The position numbers and the translations under genes were made by a program. Below are positions 1 to 6,344 of a DNA stretch of 7,667 nucleotides, piece after piece (position 1 is the first letter of the stretch; each line of letters begins with the position of its first letter). The stretch spans positions 1-7,667 of the forward strand of contig JAGXRS010000285.1 in the NCBI GenBank assembly GCA_018335615.1, in the 5' to 3' direction. A model generated the notes under the pieces. It had not been told where the DNA came from and searched no databases. It worked only from the letters and a program-made list of their open reading frames with translations. The stretch comes from Hydrogenophaga sp. (GTDB lineage Bacteria; Pseudomonadota; Gammaproteobacteria; Burkholderiales; Burkholderiaceae_C).

Positions 1-6
1 CCCGCC

Positions 7-216
7 ATGCCCGAGTCCACCTTTCACATTCCCACCTTGCGCACAGACGACGACGCGGACGCCGTCATGTTCGAACTGCAGGACCTGCCCTGCGTCCACC
101 AGGCCGACGTCAACCTCGCCGAGCAGACCGCCTGGGTCAGCCACACCGCCATGATCGCCCCCGAAGACATTGCCGCCGCCCTGCTGGAGGCCGGCCACGA
201 AGCGCATCTGCGGTGA
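7..216 (+). CDS. HMA-fold small protein lacking the CxxC metal-binding motif
   Basis: A 69-residue protein whose pattern fits the ferredoxin-like beta-alpha-beta-beta-alpha-beta fold of heavy-metal-associated (HMA) domains. A first strand (FHIPTL, residues 6-11) is followed by a helix (about 17-26), a V-x-x-A-D-V-N-L strand (about 30-37), a third strand with AWVSH (42-46), and a final helix ending in the typical EAGHEA (61-66). In metal chaperones such as CopZ the loop after strand 1 carries CxxC; here it is TDDDAD (residues 13-18), and the only cysteine is C29 elsewhere. Classical copper or zinc binding through two cysteines is therefore not expected. The role is unknown; it could bind a partner domain or a hard metal through acidic residues, but that is inference. 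The ATG at 7 gives a sensible fold start, although the frame is open to the window edge, so an earlier start cannot be excluded. A hairpin follows at 232-253. Confidence 0.72.
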   Translation: MPESTFHIPTLRTDDDADAVMFELQDLPCVHQADVNLAEQTAWVSHTAMIAPEDIAAALLEAGHEAHLR

Positions 217-231
217 ACGGTACTGCGGCCC

Positions 232-253
232 AGGCGGTCCGGTGACACCGCCT
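232..253 (+). terminator. Terminator-like hairpin after the HMA-fold gene
   Basis: A perfect 7-base inverted repeat (AGGCGGT at 232-238, ACCGCCT at 247-253) with an 8-base loop begins 15 bases after the stop codon at 214-216. There is no T-run behind it, so it is not a canonical intrinsic terminator. A role in transcript-end protection or Rho-assisted termination is inference. Confidence 0.35.
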
Positions 254-271
254 CGGCGCGCTGTGCCTTTG

Positions 272-283
272 GGTCATATGACC
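272..283. promoter_or_regulatory. 12-base perfect palindrome, possible operator
   Basis: GGTCATATGACC reads the same on both strands and has an AT-rich centre in otherwise GC-rich intergenic DNA. Half-sites with GT and AC at the outside resemble operators of FadR-type GntR regulators, the family that includes the glycolate regulator GlcC, but the spacing is not the textbook one. One or two such palindromes are expected by chance in a window of this size, so the call rests on its location, about 40 bases before a possible -10 box. Confidence 0.25.
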
Positions 284-323
284 GACAGACGCCCGGCACC
301 GGCGCACCTTCAATCCTGCTCCG

Positions 324-329
324 TATCAT
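324..329 (+). promoter_or_regulatory. Possible -10 box for the small exported protein gene
   Basis: TATCAT matches five of six bases of the sigma-70 -10 consensus and would place a transcript start near 336, about 33 bases before the ATG at 369. No convincing -35 hexamer is visible at 16-18 bases upstream, so an activator would be needed or the match is chance. Confidence 0.25.
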
Positions 330-368
330 GGTTGGGCCGGCATCCACCCGCCGTCAGGAGACGATCCC

Positions 369-626
369 ATGACCACCACCACCCACCGCGCACGCCGGGC
401 CCGCAGGCCGCTGCAGGCGGTGCTCATCGCGGGTGCCCTGGCGTTCACCCCCCTGCTGCAGGCCACGGGTGCTGAGCGCAAGGACAGCGGGGCACCCCGC
501 CCACCCGCCAAGGTCACGTTTGTCGAAGCACCTTCGCACGAAACCCCGGCCGCCCGAACCAAGCGCCTCAAGCGCGAATGCAAGGGCCGTCCGAACGCAG
601 GCATGTGCCTGGGGCACACACGGTAA
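369..626 (+). CDS. Small exported basic protein of unknown function
   Basis: An 85-residue protein that I do not recognise. The start is well supported: AGGAG at 356-360 lies eight bases before the ATG. Residues 1-14 are rich in arginine (R8, R10, R12, R13), residues 15-31 are hydrophobic, and T-G-A at 33-35 offers a signal-peptidase cleavage site, so a Sec signal peptide is likely. The paired arginines do not fit the Tat consensus well. The predicted mature part is about 50 residues, proline-rich at first, then strongly basic (12 Arg/Lys against 5 Asp/Glu by my count). It ends in two cysteines, C71 and C80, within KRECKGRPNAGMCLGHTR, which could form a disulfide in the periplasm. The gene stands alone between the HMA-fold gene and glcE, with a 112-base gap before glcE. 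The sequence does not support a specific function. Confidence 0.7.
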   Translation: MTTTTHRARRARRPLQAVLIAGALAFTPLLQATGAERKDSGAPRPPAKVTFVEAPSHETPAARTKRLKRECKGRPNAGMCLGHTR

Positions 627-662
627 ACAGCGAGCAGGTTCCTCACCTGAACCGGGTCGCGG

Positions 663-694
663 TGCCCGCAGGGCAATTGCACCGCACCGTGCAA
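663..694. repeat. Two adjacent inverted repeats upstream of glcE
   Basis: TGCCC (663-667) pairs with GGGCA (671-675) around a 3-base loop. One base later TTGCAC (677-682) pairs perfectly with GTGCAA (689-694) around a 6-base loop, followed by an A-rich run. They occupy the 103-base gap between the small exported protein gene and glcE. They may be a transcription-factor site for the glc genes or the end of the upstream transcript; on the plus strand there is no T-run. No strong sigma-70 promoter is visible here (only about three-of-six matches around TTGCAC and TTCAAA). Confidence 0.3.
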
Positions 695-738
695 AAAATT
701 CAAAGTCGTGGACAGGCCCCACCGCTACCATGGCGGCC

Positions 739-1863
739 ATGTCATCCACCCCCTCTTCCTTTCCGCTGGACCTGATCGACCAGGTCCGTTCGGCCGCTGC
801 GGCACACACACCGCTGCGCATCGTGGGTGGCGACACCAAGGCTTTTTACGGTTCGCGCTCTCCAGGGCAGACGCTGTGCACCACCGGCTGGTCGGGCATG
901 GTGAGCTTCGAGCCGACCGAGCTGGTCATCACGGTGCGCGCCGGCACGCCCCTGGCCGAGGTGGAGGCCGTGCTGGCCGAGAACGGGCAGTGCTTCCCGT
1001 TCGAGCCGCCCCGCTTCGGTACCGGCGGCACGGTGGGCGGCATGGTCGCGGCCGGGCTGGCAGGGCCGGCCCGCGCCACCGCCGGCAGCGTGCGCGACTT
1101 CGTGCTGGGCGCGCAGATCATCAACGGCCAGGGCGAGCTGCTCACCTTTGGCGGGCAGGTGATGAAGAACGTGGCGGGCTACGACGTGAGCCGCGCCATG
1201 GCCGGCGCCATGGGCACGCTGGGCCTCATCGCCGAGCTGAGCCTGAAGGTGCTGCCGGTGGCGCCGGCCGAGGCCACGCTGGTGTTCTCGCTGGGCCAGG
1301 CCGAGGCACTGGAGCAGCTGCACCGCTGGGGTGGCCAGCCGTTGCCGCTCAACGCCAGTTGCTGGGTGCGCGACGACACCGCGGCGGGCGCGCCCGAACG
1401 GCTGTTCGTGCGGCTGCGCGGCGCCGTGGCCGCGGTGGAAGCGGCCTGCTCTCGCATGATCGCCGAGGCCGGCGGCAGCCGCATGGACAACGCCCAGGCC
1501 GGACCCGACTGGGCCGCCTGTCGCGACCAGACCCTGCCCTTCTTCACGGCTCCCGCGCCGGACGTGTGCCTGTGGCGTTTGTCGCTGCCGCAGACGGCGC
1601 CCGAGCTCGACCTGCCCTATGCGCAACTCATCGAATGGCAGGGCGCGCAGCGCTGGCTGTGGGCGCCCGCCGGTGCCGCTGCCGAGCTGCGGGCCGCTGC
1701 GGCAGCCGTGCAGGGCCACGCCACGCTGTTCCGGGCCGGTGCCGATGGCGCCCCCGGCGTGCCGCGTTTCAGTTCGCAGAGCCCCGCCATCGAGACGATC
1801 TCCCAGCGCCTGCGCACGGCCTTCGACCCGGCCGGCATCTTCAACGTCGGTCGCATGACCTGA
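739..1863 (+). CDS. glcE: Glycolate oxidase FAD-binding subunit GlcE
   Basis: GlcE is one of the two FAD-domain subunits of the GlcDEF complex, which oxidises glycolate to glyoxylate and passes electrons to the respiratory chain. The N-terminal half is a PCMH-type FAD-binding fold: LRIVGGDTK near residues 27-34, the Gly-rich GTGGTVGGMVAAGLAGP segment (95-110), and MKNVAGYDVSR (142-152), a wording typical of GlcE. The end carries FDPAGIFNVGRM (362-373), shared with GlcD-type oxidases. GlcE lacks the full catalytic domain of GlcD, as expected. The length of 374 residues is close to the family (about 350 in E. coli). Start choice is uncertain: ATG at 739 and ATG at 730 are both in frame and neither has a good Shine-Dalgarno; the longer reading frame back to 433 overlaps the preceding gene and is not believed. 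glcF follows after 10 bases. No glcD is next to it in this window. Confidence 0.93.
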   Translation: MSSTPSSFPLDLIDQVRSAAAAHTPLRIVGGDTKAFYGSRSPGQTLCTTGWSGMVSFEPTELVITVRAGTPLAEVEAVLAENGQCFPFEPPRFGTGGTVGGMVAAGLAGPARATAGSVRDFVLGAQIINGQGELLTFGGQVMKNVAGYDVSRAMAGAMGTLGLIAELSLKVLPVAPAEATLVFSLGQAEALEQLHRWGGQPLPLNASCWVRDDTAAGAPERLFVRLRGAVAAVEAACSRMIAEAGGSRMDNAQAGPDWAACRDQTLPFFTAPAPDVCLWRLSLPQTAPELDLPYAQLIEWQGAQRWLWAPAGAAAELRAAAAAVQGHATLFRAGADGAPGVPRFSSQSPAIETISQRLRTAFDPAGIFNVGRMT

Positions 1864-1873
1864 GGCGCACCCC

Positions 1874-3100
1874 ATGCAAACCCAGCTTTCTCCCGAATAC
1901 GCGGCGCGTGCCGATGGCCGCGCGGCCGAGGCCATCCTGCGCAAATGCGTGCACTGCGGCTTCTGCACCGCCACCTGCCCCACCTACCAGCTGCTCGGCG
2001 ACGAGCTGGACGGGCCGCGCGGTCGCATCTACCTGATGAAGCAGGTGCTCGAAGGCGCCGAGCCCACGCGCAAGACGCAGATGCACCTGGACCGCTGCCT
2101 CACCTGCCGCAACTGCGAGACCACCTGCCCCAGCGGGGTGGACTACGGCCATCTGGTCGACATCGGCCGCAAGCTCGTCGACGAAAAAGTGCCCCGCCCC
2201 GCTGGCGAGAAGGCCGTGCGCTGGCTGCTCAAGGAAGGCCTGCCTTCGCCCTTCTTCGGTCCGGCGATGCAGATGGGCCAGGTGGTGCGCGGCCTGCTGC
2301 CGGCCACGCTGAAAAACAAGGTGCCGGCGAAGCAGGACGCCGGGCGCTGGCCCACCGCCACCCATGCGCGCAAGGTGCTGATGCTCGCCGGCTGCGTGCA
2401 GCCGGCCATGATGCCCAACATCAACTCGGCTACCGCGCGCGTGCTCGACGCCGCCGGCATCCAGACTGTGATCGCGCCCAAGGCGGGCTGCTGTGGCGCG
2501 GTGAAGTTCCACCTGAACGACCAGGACGGCGGCAAGCGCGAGATGCGCGCCAACATCGACGCCTGGTGGCCGCACATCGATTCCGGGGTGGAGGCCATCG
2601 TCATGAACGCCTCGGGCTGCGGCGTCACGGTGAAGGAATACGGCCACATCCTGGCCGACGACCCCGCGTATGCCGCCAAAGCCGCGCGCATCAGCGAACT
2701 CACGAAAGACCTCAGTGAGCTGCTGCCCACCCTCGTCCCGACCCTCCAGCCGAAGCTGGCCCGCCAGCCCGACGCGAAGCAGGTGATCGGTTTTCACCCG
2801 CCCTGCACCCTGCAGCACGGGCAGAAACTCAGGGGCGGGGTCGAGCAGCACCTGGCCGCCCTCGGCTTCACGGTGCAGGTGGCCCGCAACGAAGCGCACC
2901 TGTGCTGTGGTTCGGCCGGCACCTACTCGGTGCTCAACCCCGAGCTGTCCTACCAGCTGCGCGACCGCAAGCTCGGCCACCTGAGCGAGCTCCAGCCCGA
3001 CGTGATCACCAGCGCCAACATCGGCTGCATCACCCACCTGCAGAGCGGCACGCAGACCCCGGTGCGGCACTGGATCGAGATCCTCGACGAGTTGTTGTGA
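1874..3100 (+). CDS. glcF: Glycolate oxidase iron-sulfur subunit GlcF
   Basis: A 408-residue protein of the usual GlcF length. Two ferredoxin-type [4Fe-4S] motifs are intact: C25-x2-C28-x2-C31-x3-C35-P and C75-x2-C78-x2-C81-x3-C85-P. Two cysteine-rich CCG domains follow: the first with C174, C206-C207-G and C249, the second with HPPC (308-311), C344-C345-G and C385. CCG domains bind further iron-sulfur or similar centres in heterodisulfide-reductase-like and GlpC-like proteins. GlcF relays electrons from the flavin subunits towards the quinone pool at the inner face of the membrane. TGAGG at 1861-1865, which includes the glcE stop, lies eight bases before the ATG and fixes the start, so translation is probably coupled to glcE. 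The LrgA-family gene begins 40 bases downstream, consistent with one transcript. No key residue appears missing. Confidence 0.96.
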   Translation: MQTQLSPEYAARADGRAAEAILRKCVHCGFCTATCPTYQLLGDELDGPRGRIYLMKQVLEGAEPTRKTQMHLDRCLTCRNCETTCPSGVDYGHLVDIGRKLVDEKVPRPAGEKAVRWLLKEGLPSPFFGPAMQMGQVVRGLLPATLKNKVPAKQDAGRWPTATHARKVLMLAGCVQPAMMPNINSATARVLDAAGIQTVIAPKAGCCGAVKFHLNDQDGGKREMRANIDAWWPHIDSGVEAIVMNASGCGVTVKEYGHILADDPAYAAKAARISELTKDLSELLPTLVPTLQPKLARQPDAKQVIGFHPPCTLQHGQKLRGGVEQHLAALGFTVQVARNEAHLCCGSAGTYSVLNPELSYQLRDRKLGHLSELQPDVITSANIGCITHLQSGTQTPVRHWIEILDELL

Positions 3101-3140
3101 CGCCCGCGTGGCAGGCGGCGCGGCGCATACTTTGCACACC

Positions 3141-3506
3141 ATGATTCCTGCTCTCGCCACCCTGCTCGTGTTCCAGCTCATCGGCGAAGCCCTGGTGCGC
3201 TCGCTGGCCGTGCCGGTGCCTGGTCCGGTGGTCGGCATGGCGCTGCTGCTGGTCACGCTGGTGCTGCGCCCGGCGTGGCTGGGCGCCATCAAGCCCACGG
3301 CGCAGACGTTGTTGCAGCACCTCTCGCTGCTTTTCGTGCCTGCTGGGGTGGGCGTCATGCTGCACCTGCAGCGCCTGGGCGACGAGGCGCTGGCCATCGG
3401 CGTGGCGCTGGTGCTCAGCACGCTGGTGGGGCTGGGCAGCGCCGCCCTCACCATGGCCTGGCTCATGAAGCGGGTGGCACCGCCCACTGAGCAGAACACG
3501 CCATGA
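3141..3506 (+). CDS. CidA/LrgA family membrane protein
   Basis: A 121-residue, four-helix membrane protein. It carries the family signature FQLIGEALVRSLAVPVPGPV (residues 11-30), followed by VGMALLL, and the second conserved block LLFVPAGVGVM (63-73). Members pair with LrgB. They were first described as holin/antiholin-like proteins in Staphylococcus, but later work on related pairs (Bacillus PftAB, Streptococcus LrgAB) shows pyruvate transport, and the plant fusion PLGG1 carries glycolate and glycerate. Here the gene sits 40 bases after glcF, so a carboxylate carrier role is the better inference. The ATG at 3141 places the start just before the first helix; GTG at 3108 is an in-frame alternative that would add 11 residues unlike the family. 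There is no clear Shine-Dalgarno. The stop overlaps the next start as ATGA, implying translational coupling to the LrgB gene. Confidence 0.88.
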   Translation: MIPALATLLVFQLIGEALVRSLAVPVPGPVVGMALLLVTLVLRPAWLGAIKPTAQTLLQHLSLLFVPAGVGVMLHLQRLGDEALAIGVALVLSTLVGLGSAALTMAWLMKRVAPPTEQNTP

Positions 3507-4273
3507 ACGAAGGCCTGCCGCTGATCGGTGTGGTGTCTGGCGCGGCGGTGGGCCGCCTCACCGATGTCTGGGTGTACCTCTCGGCCTCGCCCTTGCTGGG
3601 CCTCACGGTCACGCTGCTGGTTTACCAGGCGGCGTTTGTGGCCTATCGGCGCAGCGGCTTCCACCCGCTGGCCAACCCGGTGGCGCTGTCGGTGATGGTG
3701 TTGGGTGCGCTGCTCTGGGCCACGCGCACGCCCTACGCCACGTATTTCGAGGGCGCGCAGTTTGTGCACTTCCTGCTCGGTCCGGCCACCGTGGCGCTGG
3801 CCATTCCTTTGTTTGAACAGCTGGCGCGCGTCAAGCGCCTGTGGCTGCCCATGGCCGGCGCACTGGTGGTCGGCACACTGGCCGCCACCGTCACCGCCAT
3901 CGGGGTGGGCTGGGCGCTGGGCGCCTCCAAGGCCACCATCGCTTCGCTGGCGCCCAAGTCGGTCACCGCGCCCGTGGCCATGGGCATCGCCGAGAAGATT
4001 GGCGGTCTGCCCACGCTCACCGCCGTGCTGGTGGTGTGCACCGGCATTCTGGGCGCGGCCAGCGCACGCTATGTGCTGGATGCCCTGCGCATCCAGGACC
4101 CGACGGTGCGCGGCTTTGCGCTGGGCACCGCCGCGCACGGCATCGGCACCGCGCGGGCCTTTCTGGTGAGCGAGGAAATGGGCGCTTTCGCCGGCTTGGC
4201 GATGGGCCTCACGGCGCTGTTCAGTGCCGTGGCCCTGCCGCTGGTGGCGGGCTGGCTGCTGCGCTGGATCTAA
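3503..4273 (+). CDS. LrgB family membrane protein
   Basis: A 256-residue integral membrane protein with about six to eight hydrophobic segments. Both family hallmarks are present: APKSVTAPVAMGIAEKIGG (150-168) and FALGTAAHGIGTARAF (205-220), with conserved His-Gly (212-213) and Thr-Ala-Arg (216-218). Typical family members are about 230 residues, so this one is slightly longer at the N-terminus; the ATG overlapping the previous stop (3503-3506) is nevertheless convincing. With the LrgA-type partner it should form a two-component channel or carrier in the inner membrane. The position behind glcEF suggests a substrate such as glycolate, glycerate, lactate or pyruvate; this is inference from neighbourhood plus knowledge of PLGG1 and PftAB. 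It is the last gene of the plus-strand run and faces the convergent peroxidase gene. Confidence 0.9.
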   Translation: MNEGLPLIGVVSGAAVGRLTDVWVYLSASPLLGLTVTLLVYQAAFVAYRRSGFHPLANPVALSVMVLGALLWATRTPYATYFEGAQFVHFLLGPATVALAIPLFEQLARVKRLWLPMAGALVVGTLAATVTAIGVGWALGASKATIASLAPKSVTAPVAMGIAEKIGGLPTLTAVLVVCTGILGAASARYVLDALRIQDPTVRGFALGTAAHGIGTARAFLVSEEMGAFAGLAMGLTALFSAVALPLVAGWLLRWI

Positions 4274-4284
4274 CCGTTCACTCC

Positions 4285-4314
4285 CGCGCCGGCTGGGCTG
4301 CAGCCCGGGGCGCG
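4285..4314. terminator. Palindromic hairpin region after the LrgB gene
   Basis: A perfect 12-base palindrome GGGCTGCAGCCC (4295-4306) is enclosed by CGCGCC (4285-4290) and GGCGCG (4309-4314), giving a long stem with one asymmetric internal loop. It starts 11 bases after the LrgB stop, between convergent genes, where a two-way terminator is expected. Neither side has a T-run, so the termination role is inference. Confidence 0.4.
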
Positions 4315-4375
4315 TGGCTGGATGCAGGATGGGGCGGAACGGGCTTTTCCCGACCGCAGGCATCGCCTCTGGAGG

Positions 4376-4394
4376 GTGACGGCACAGCCGTCGC
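4376..4394 (-). terminator. Hairpin downstream of the glutathione peroxidase gene
   Basis: GACGGC (4378-4383) pairs with GCCGTC (4387-4392) around a 3-base loop, extended by one wobble and one G-C pair. It lies 10 bases beyond the stop of the minus-strand peroxidase gene. No T-run follows on the minus strand. The rest of the 129-base convergent gap holds only the other hairpin at 4285-4314 and a weak 4-base stem at 4340-4352. Confidence 0.4.
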
Positions 4395-4402
4395 GAAAGA
4401 AC

Positions 4403-4885
<483 letters not shown>

Positions 4886-4934
4886 GGGCGGTCTCCAGGG
4901 GTCGGGGAATCGTTGCTGGGTGGCGCCCGAGGGC

Positions 4935-6218
4935 TCAGCCGTGCAGATCGTCCCGCCGGGCGATCTCCATCAGACGTTCCAGCTCATGGGGATGCGCACG
5001 TTCATTGTGGCGGTGCCACAGGGCAATGATGCCCATGAAGCCCGCCACGATCAGGCCGAAGGCGGTGATGGCCATGAAGGCCGACCAGCCCGCCGCGGTG
5101 GAAAAGCTGTAGGCCGCGCCCAGGATCAGGATGCAGGCCTGTTCGTTGAAGTTCTGCACCGCAATGGATCGGCCGGCGCCCATCAGGTTGTGCCCGCGGT
5201 GCTGCAGCAGCGCGTTCATCGGCACCACCAGGAAGCCGCCCAGGCCGCCCAGCAGCACCAGGAAGGGCGCGGCCACCCACACGTTGTCGATGAAGTTCAT
5301 GCCGATCACCAGCACGCCCATGCCGATGCCCAGCGGCATCACGCGCGTGGCCTGGTCCAGCCGCATGCGCATCGAGGCCACCACCGCGCCCACGGCCGTG
5401 CCCAGCGCCACCACGCCCACCAGACTGGACGCCTGCGTGGTGGTGTAGCCCAGTGCGGCACCGGCCCAGGCCAGCACGATGTAGCGCAGGTTGCCCGACA
5501 CGCCCCAGAACAGCGTGGTCGTGGCCAGCGAGATCTGGCCCAGGCGGTCACGCCACAGGCGGCTGTTGCAGCGCCAGAAATCGGGCAGCAGCGCCAGTGG
5601 GTTCTGGGGCATCGGGCGCGGCGTCACGCCGGTCAGCGGAATGCGCGTGTTGAACCAGGCGGCCACCACGTATATCAGCACCAGCACCGTGATCGCCGCT
5701 TCGGCCTTGTTGTCGATGCCGGTCGTGACAAAGGGCAGGTCGATGGACAGCAGCCAGCCCGAGAGCGCCGGGCCCACCAGCTGCCCGCCCAGCAACACGC
5801 CGAGGATGATGGACGCAATCGTCAGCCCCTCGATCCAGCCGTTGGCCTTCACCAGCTGCGAAGGCGGCAGCAGCTCGGTGAGGATGCCGTACTTCGCCGG
5901 CGAGTAGGCGGCGGCGCCCAGCCCCACCAGCGTGTAGGCCAGCAGCGGGTGCACGCCCCAGAGCATCAGCAGGCAGCCCACCACCTTGATGGCATTGCTG
6001 ACGAACATCACCTGGCCCTTGGGCCGCGCGTCGGCAAACGCGCCCACGAAGGGGGCCAGCACCACGTAGAACAGGGCAAAGAGCGGAACGAGCGCGGCGC
6101 TCTGCCATTCCGGCGCGCCCCGCGTTCGCAGCAGTTCGATGGCGGCCACGAACAGCGCGTTGTCCGCCAGCGAGCTGAAGAACTGCGCCGTCATGATGGT
6201 GTAGAAGCCGCGCTTCAT
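4935..6218 (-). CDS. lplT: Lysophospholipid transporter LplT (MFS)
   Basis: A 427-residue major-facilitator protein that flips lysophospholipids across the inner membrane for re-acylation inside the cell. Recognised LplT segments are AQFFSSLADNALF (11-23), the motif-A-like GAFADARPKGQVMF (59-72), AAAYSPAKYGILTELLP (102-118) and VVPMNALLQHRGHNLMGAGR (331-350) followed by QNFNEQ. About twelve hydrophobic segments run through the protein. E. coli LplT is 397 residues; the difference is partly a polar C-terminal tail of about 27 residues (400-427) rich in His, Arg and Glu. In E. coli lplT is followed by aas, the acyltransferase/acyl-ACP synthetase; here no aas is adjacent and a peroxidase follows instead. 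The ATG at the MKRGFYTIMTAQFF start fits the family, though no Shine-Dalgarno is visible in front of it. It is divergent from alr. Confidence 0.93.
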   Translation of the reverse strand: MKRGFYTIMTAQFFSSLADNALFVAAIELLRTRGAPEWQSAALVPLFALFYVVLAPFVGAFADARPKGQVMFVSNAIKVVGCLLMLWGVHPLLAYTLVGLGAAAYSPAKYGILTELLPPSQLVKANGWIEGLTIASIILGVLLGGQLVGPALSGWLLSIDLPFVTTGIDNKAEAAITVLVLIYVVAAWFNTRIPLTGVTPRPMPQNPLALLPDFWRCNSRLWRDRLGQISLATTTLFWGVSGNLRYIVLAWAGAALGYTTTQASSLVGVVALGTAVGAVVASMRMRLDQATRVMPLGIGMGVLVIGMNFIDNVWVAAPFLVLLGGLGGFLVVPMNALLQHRGHNLMGAGRSIAVQNFNEQACILILGAAYSFSTAAGWSAFMAITAFGLIVAGFMGIIALWHRHNERAHPHELERLMEIARRDDLHG

Positions 6219-6243
6219 GGCAATGATTGTTGTACGTCGGTCC

Positions 6244-6264
6244 CCACCAGCCGGCGCTGGGTGG
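6244..6264 (-). repeat. Inverted repeat in the lplT leader
   Basis: CCAGC (6247-6251) and GCTGG (6256-6260) pair around a 4-base loop; the stem extends outward as CCAC/GTGG if one G is bulged. If the lplT transcript begins near 6270, this hairpin would lie in its 5' leader, about 25 bases before the start codon. Function unknown. Confidence 0.25.
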
Positions 6265-6280
6265 AATAGGGCTCGACTTT

Positions 6281-6309
6281 TTTATGCGAAAGTCCGCGGG
6301 TGTCTCCAA
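6281..6309 (-). promoter_or_regulatory. lplT: Candidate promoter for lplT
   Basis: On the minus strand TTGGAG (plus positions 6304-6309, three of six matches to -35) and CATAAA (6281-6286, four of six to -10) are separated by exactly 17 bases. A transcript would start about 55 bases before the lplT ATG. An inverted repeat GACTTT/AAAGTC (6275-6280 and 6289-6294) surrounds the -10 box and could be an operator. The hexamer matches are moderate only. Confidence 0.25.
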
Positions 6310-6320
6310 GGATGCCGGGT

Positions 6321-6326
6321 TATAGC
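6321..6326 (+). promoter_or_regulatory. alr: Possible -10 box for alr
   Basis: TATAGC matches four of six -10 bases and would start a transcript near 6333, leaving a leader of about 75 bases that contains the hairpin pair at 6345-6376. No good -35 is visible, so this is weak. Confidence 0.15.
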
Positions 6327-6344
6327 ACGCCATTCCGGAGCCAC

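Noticed and set aside
433..738. N-terminal extension of glcE back to 433
   Set aside because: It overlaps the exported small protein gene in another frame and has no similarity to the GlcE N-terminus.
742..1983. 413-residue minus-strand open frame opposite glcE
   Set aside because: Biased composition, no start context, and it runs through the glcE-glcF junction.
3141..4273. Holin/antiholin programmed-lysis function for the LrgA/LrgB pair
   Set aside because: It rests on the historical family name; no murein hydrolase or LytSR-type regulator is nearby and the glc context favours a transporter.
1841..4363. 840-residue open frame on the minus strand opposite glcF and the LrgA/LrgB genes
   Set aside because: Its product is low-complexity Arg/Ala/Gly/His-rich with no recognisable domain, and three well-supported proteins lie on the other strand. 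Long antisense frames are common in GC-rich codon usage.
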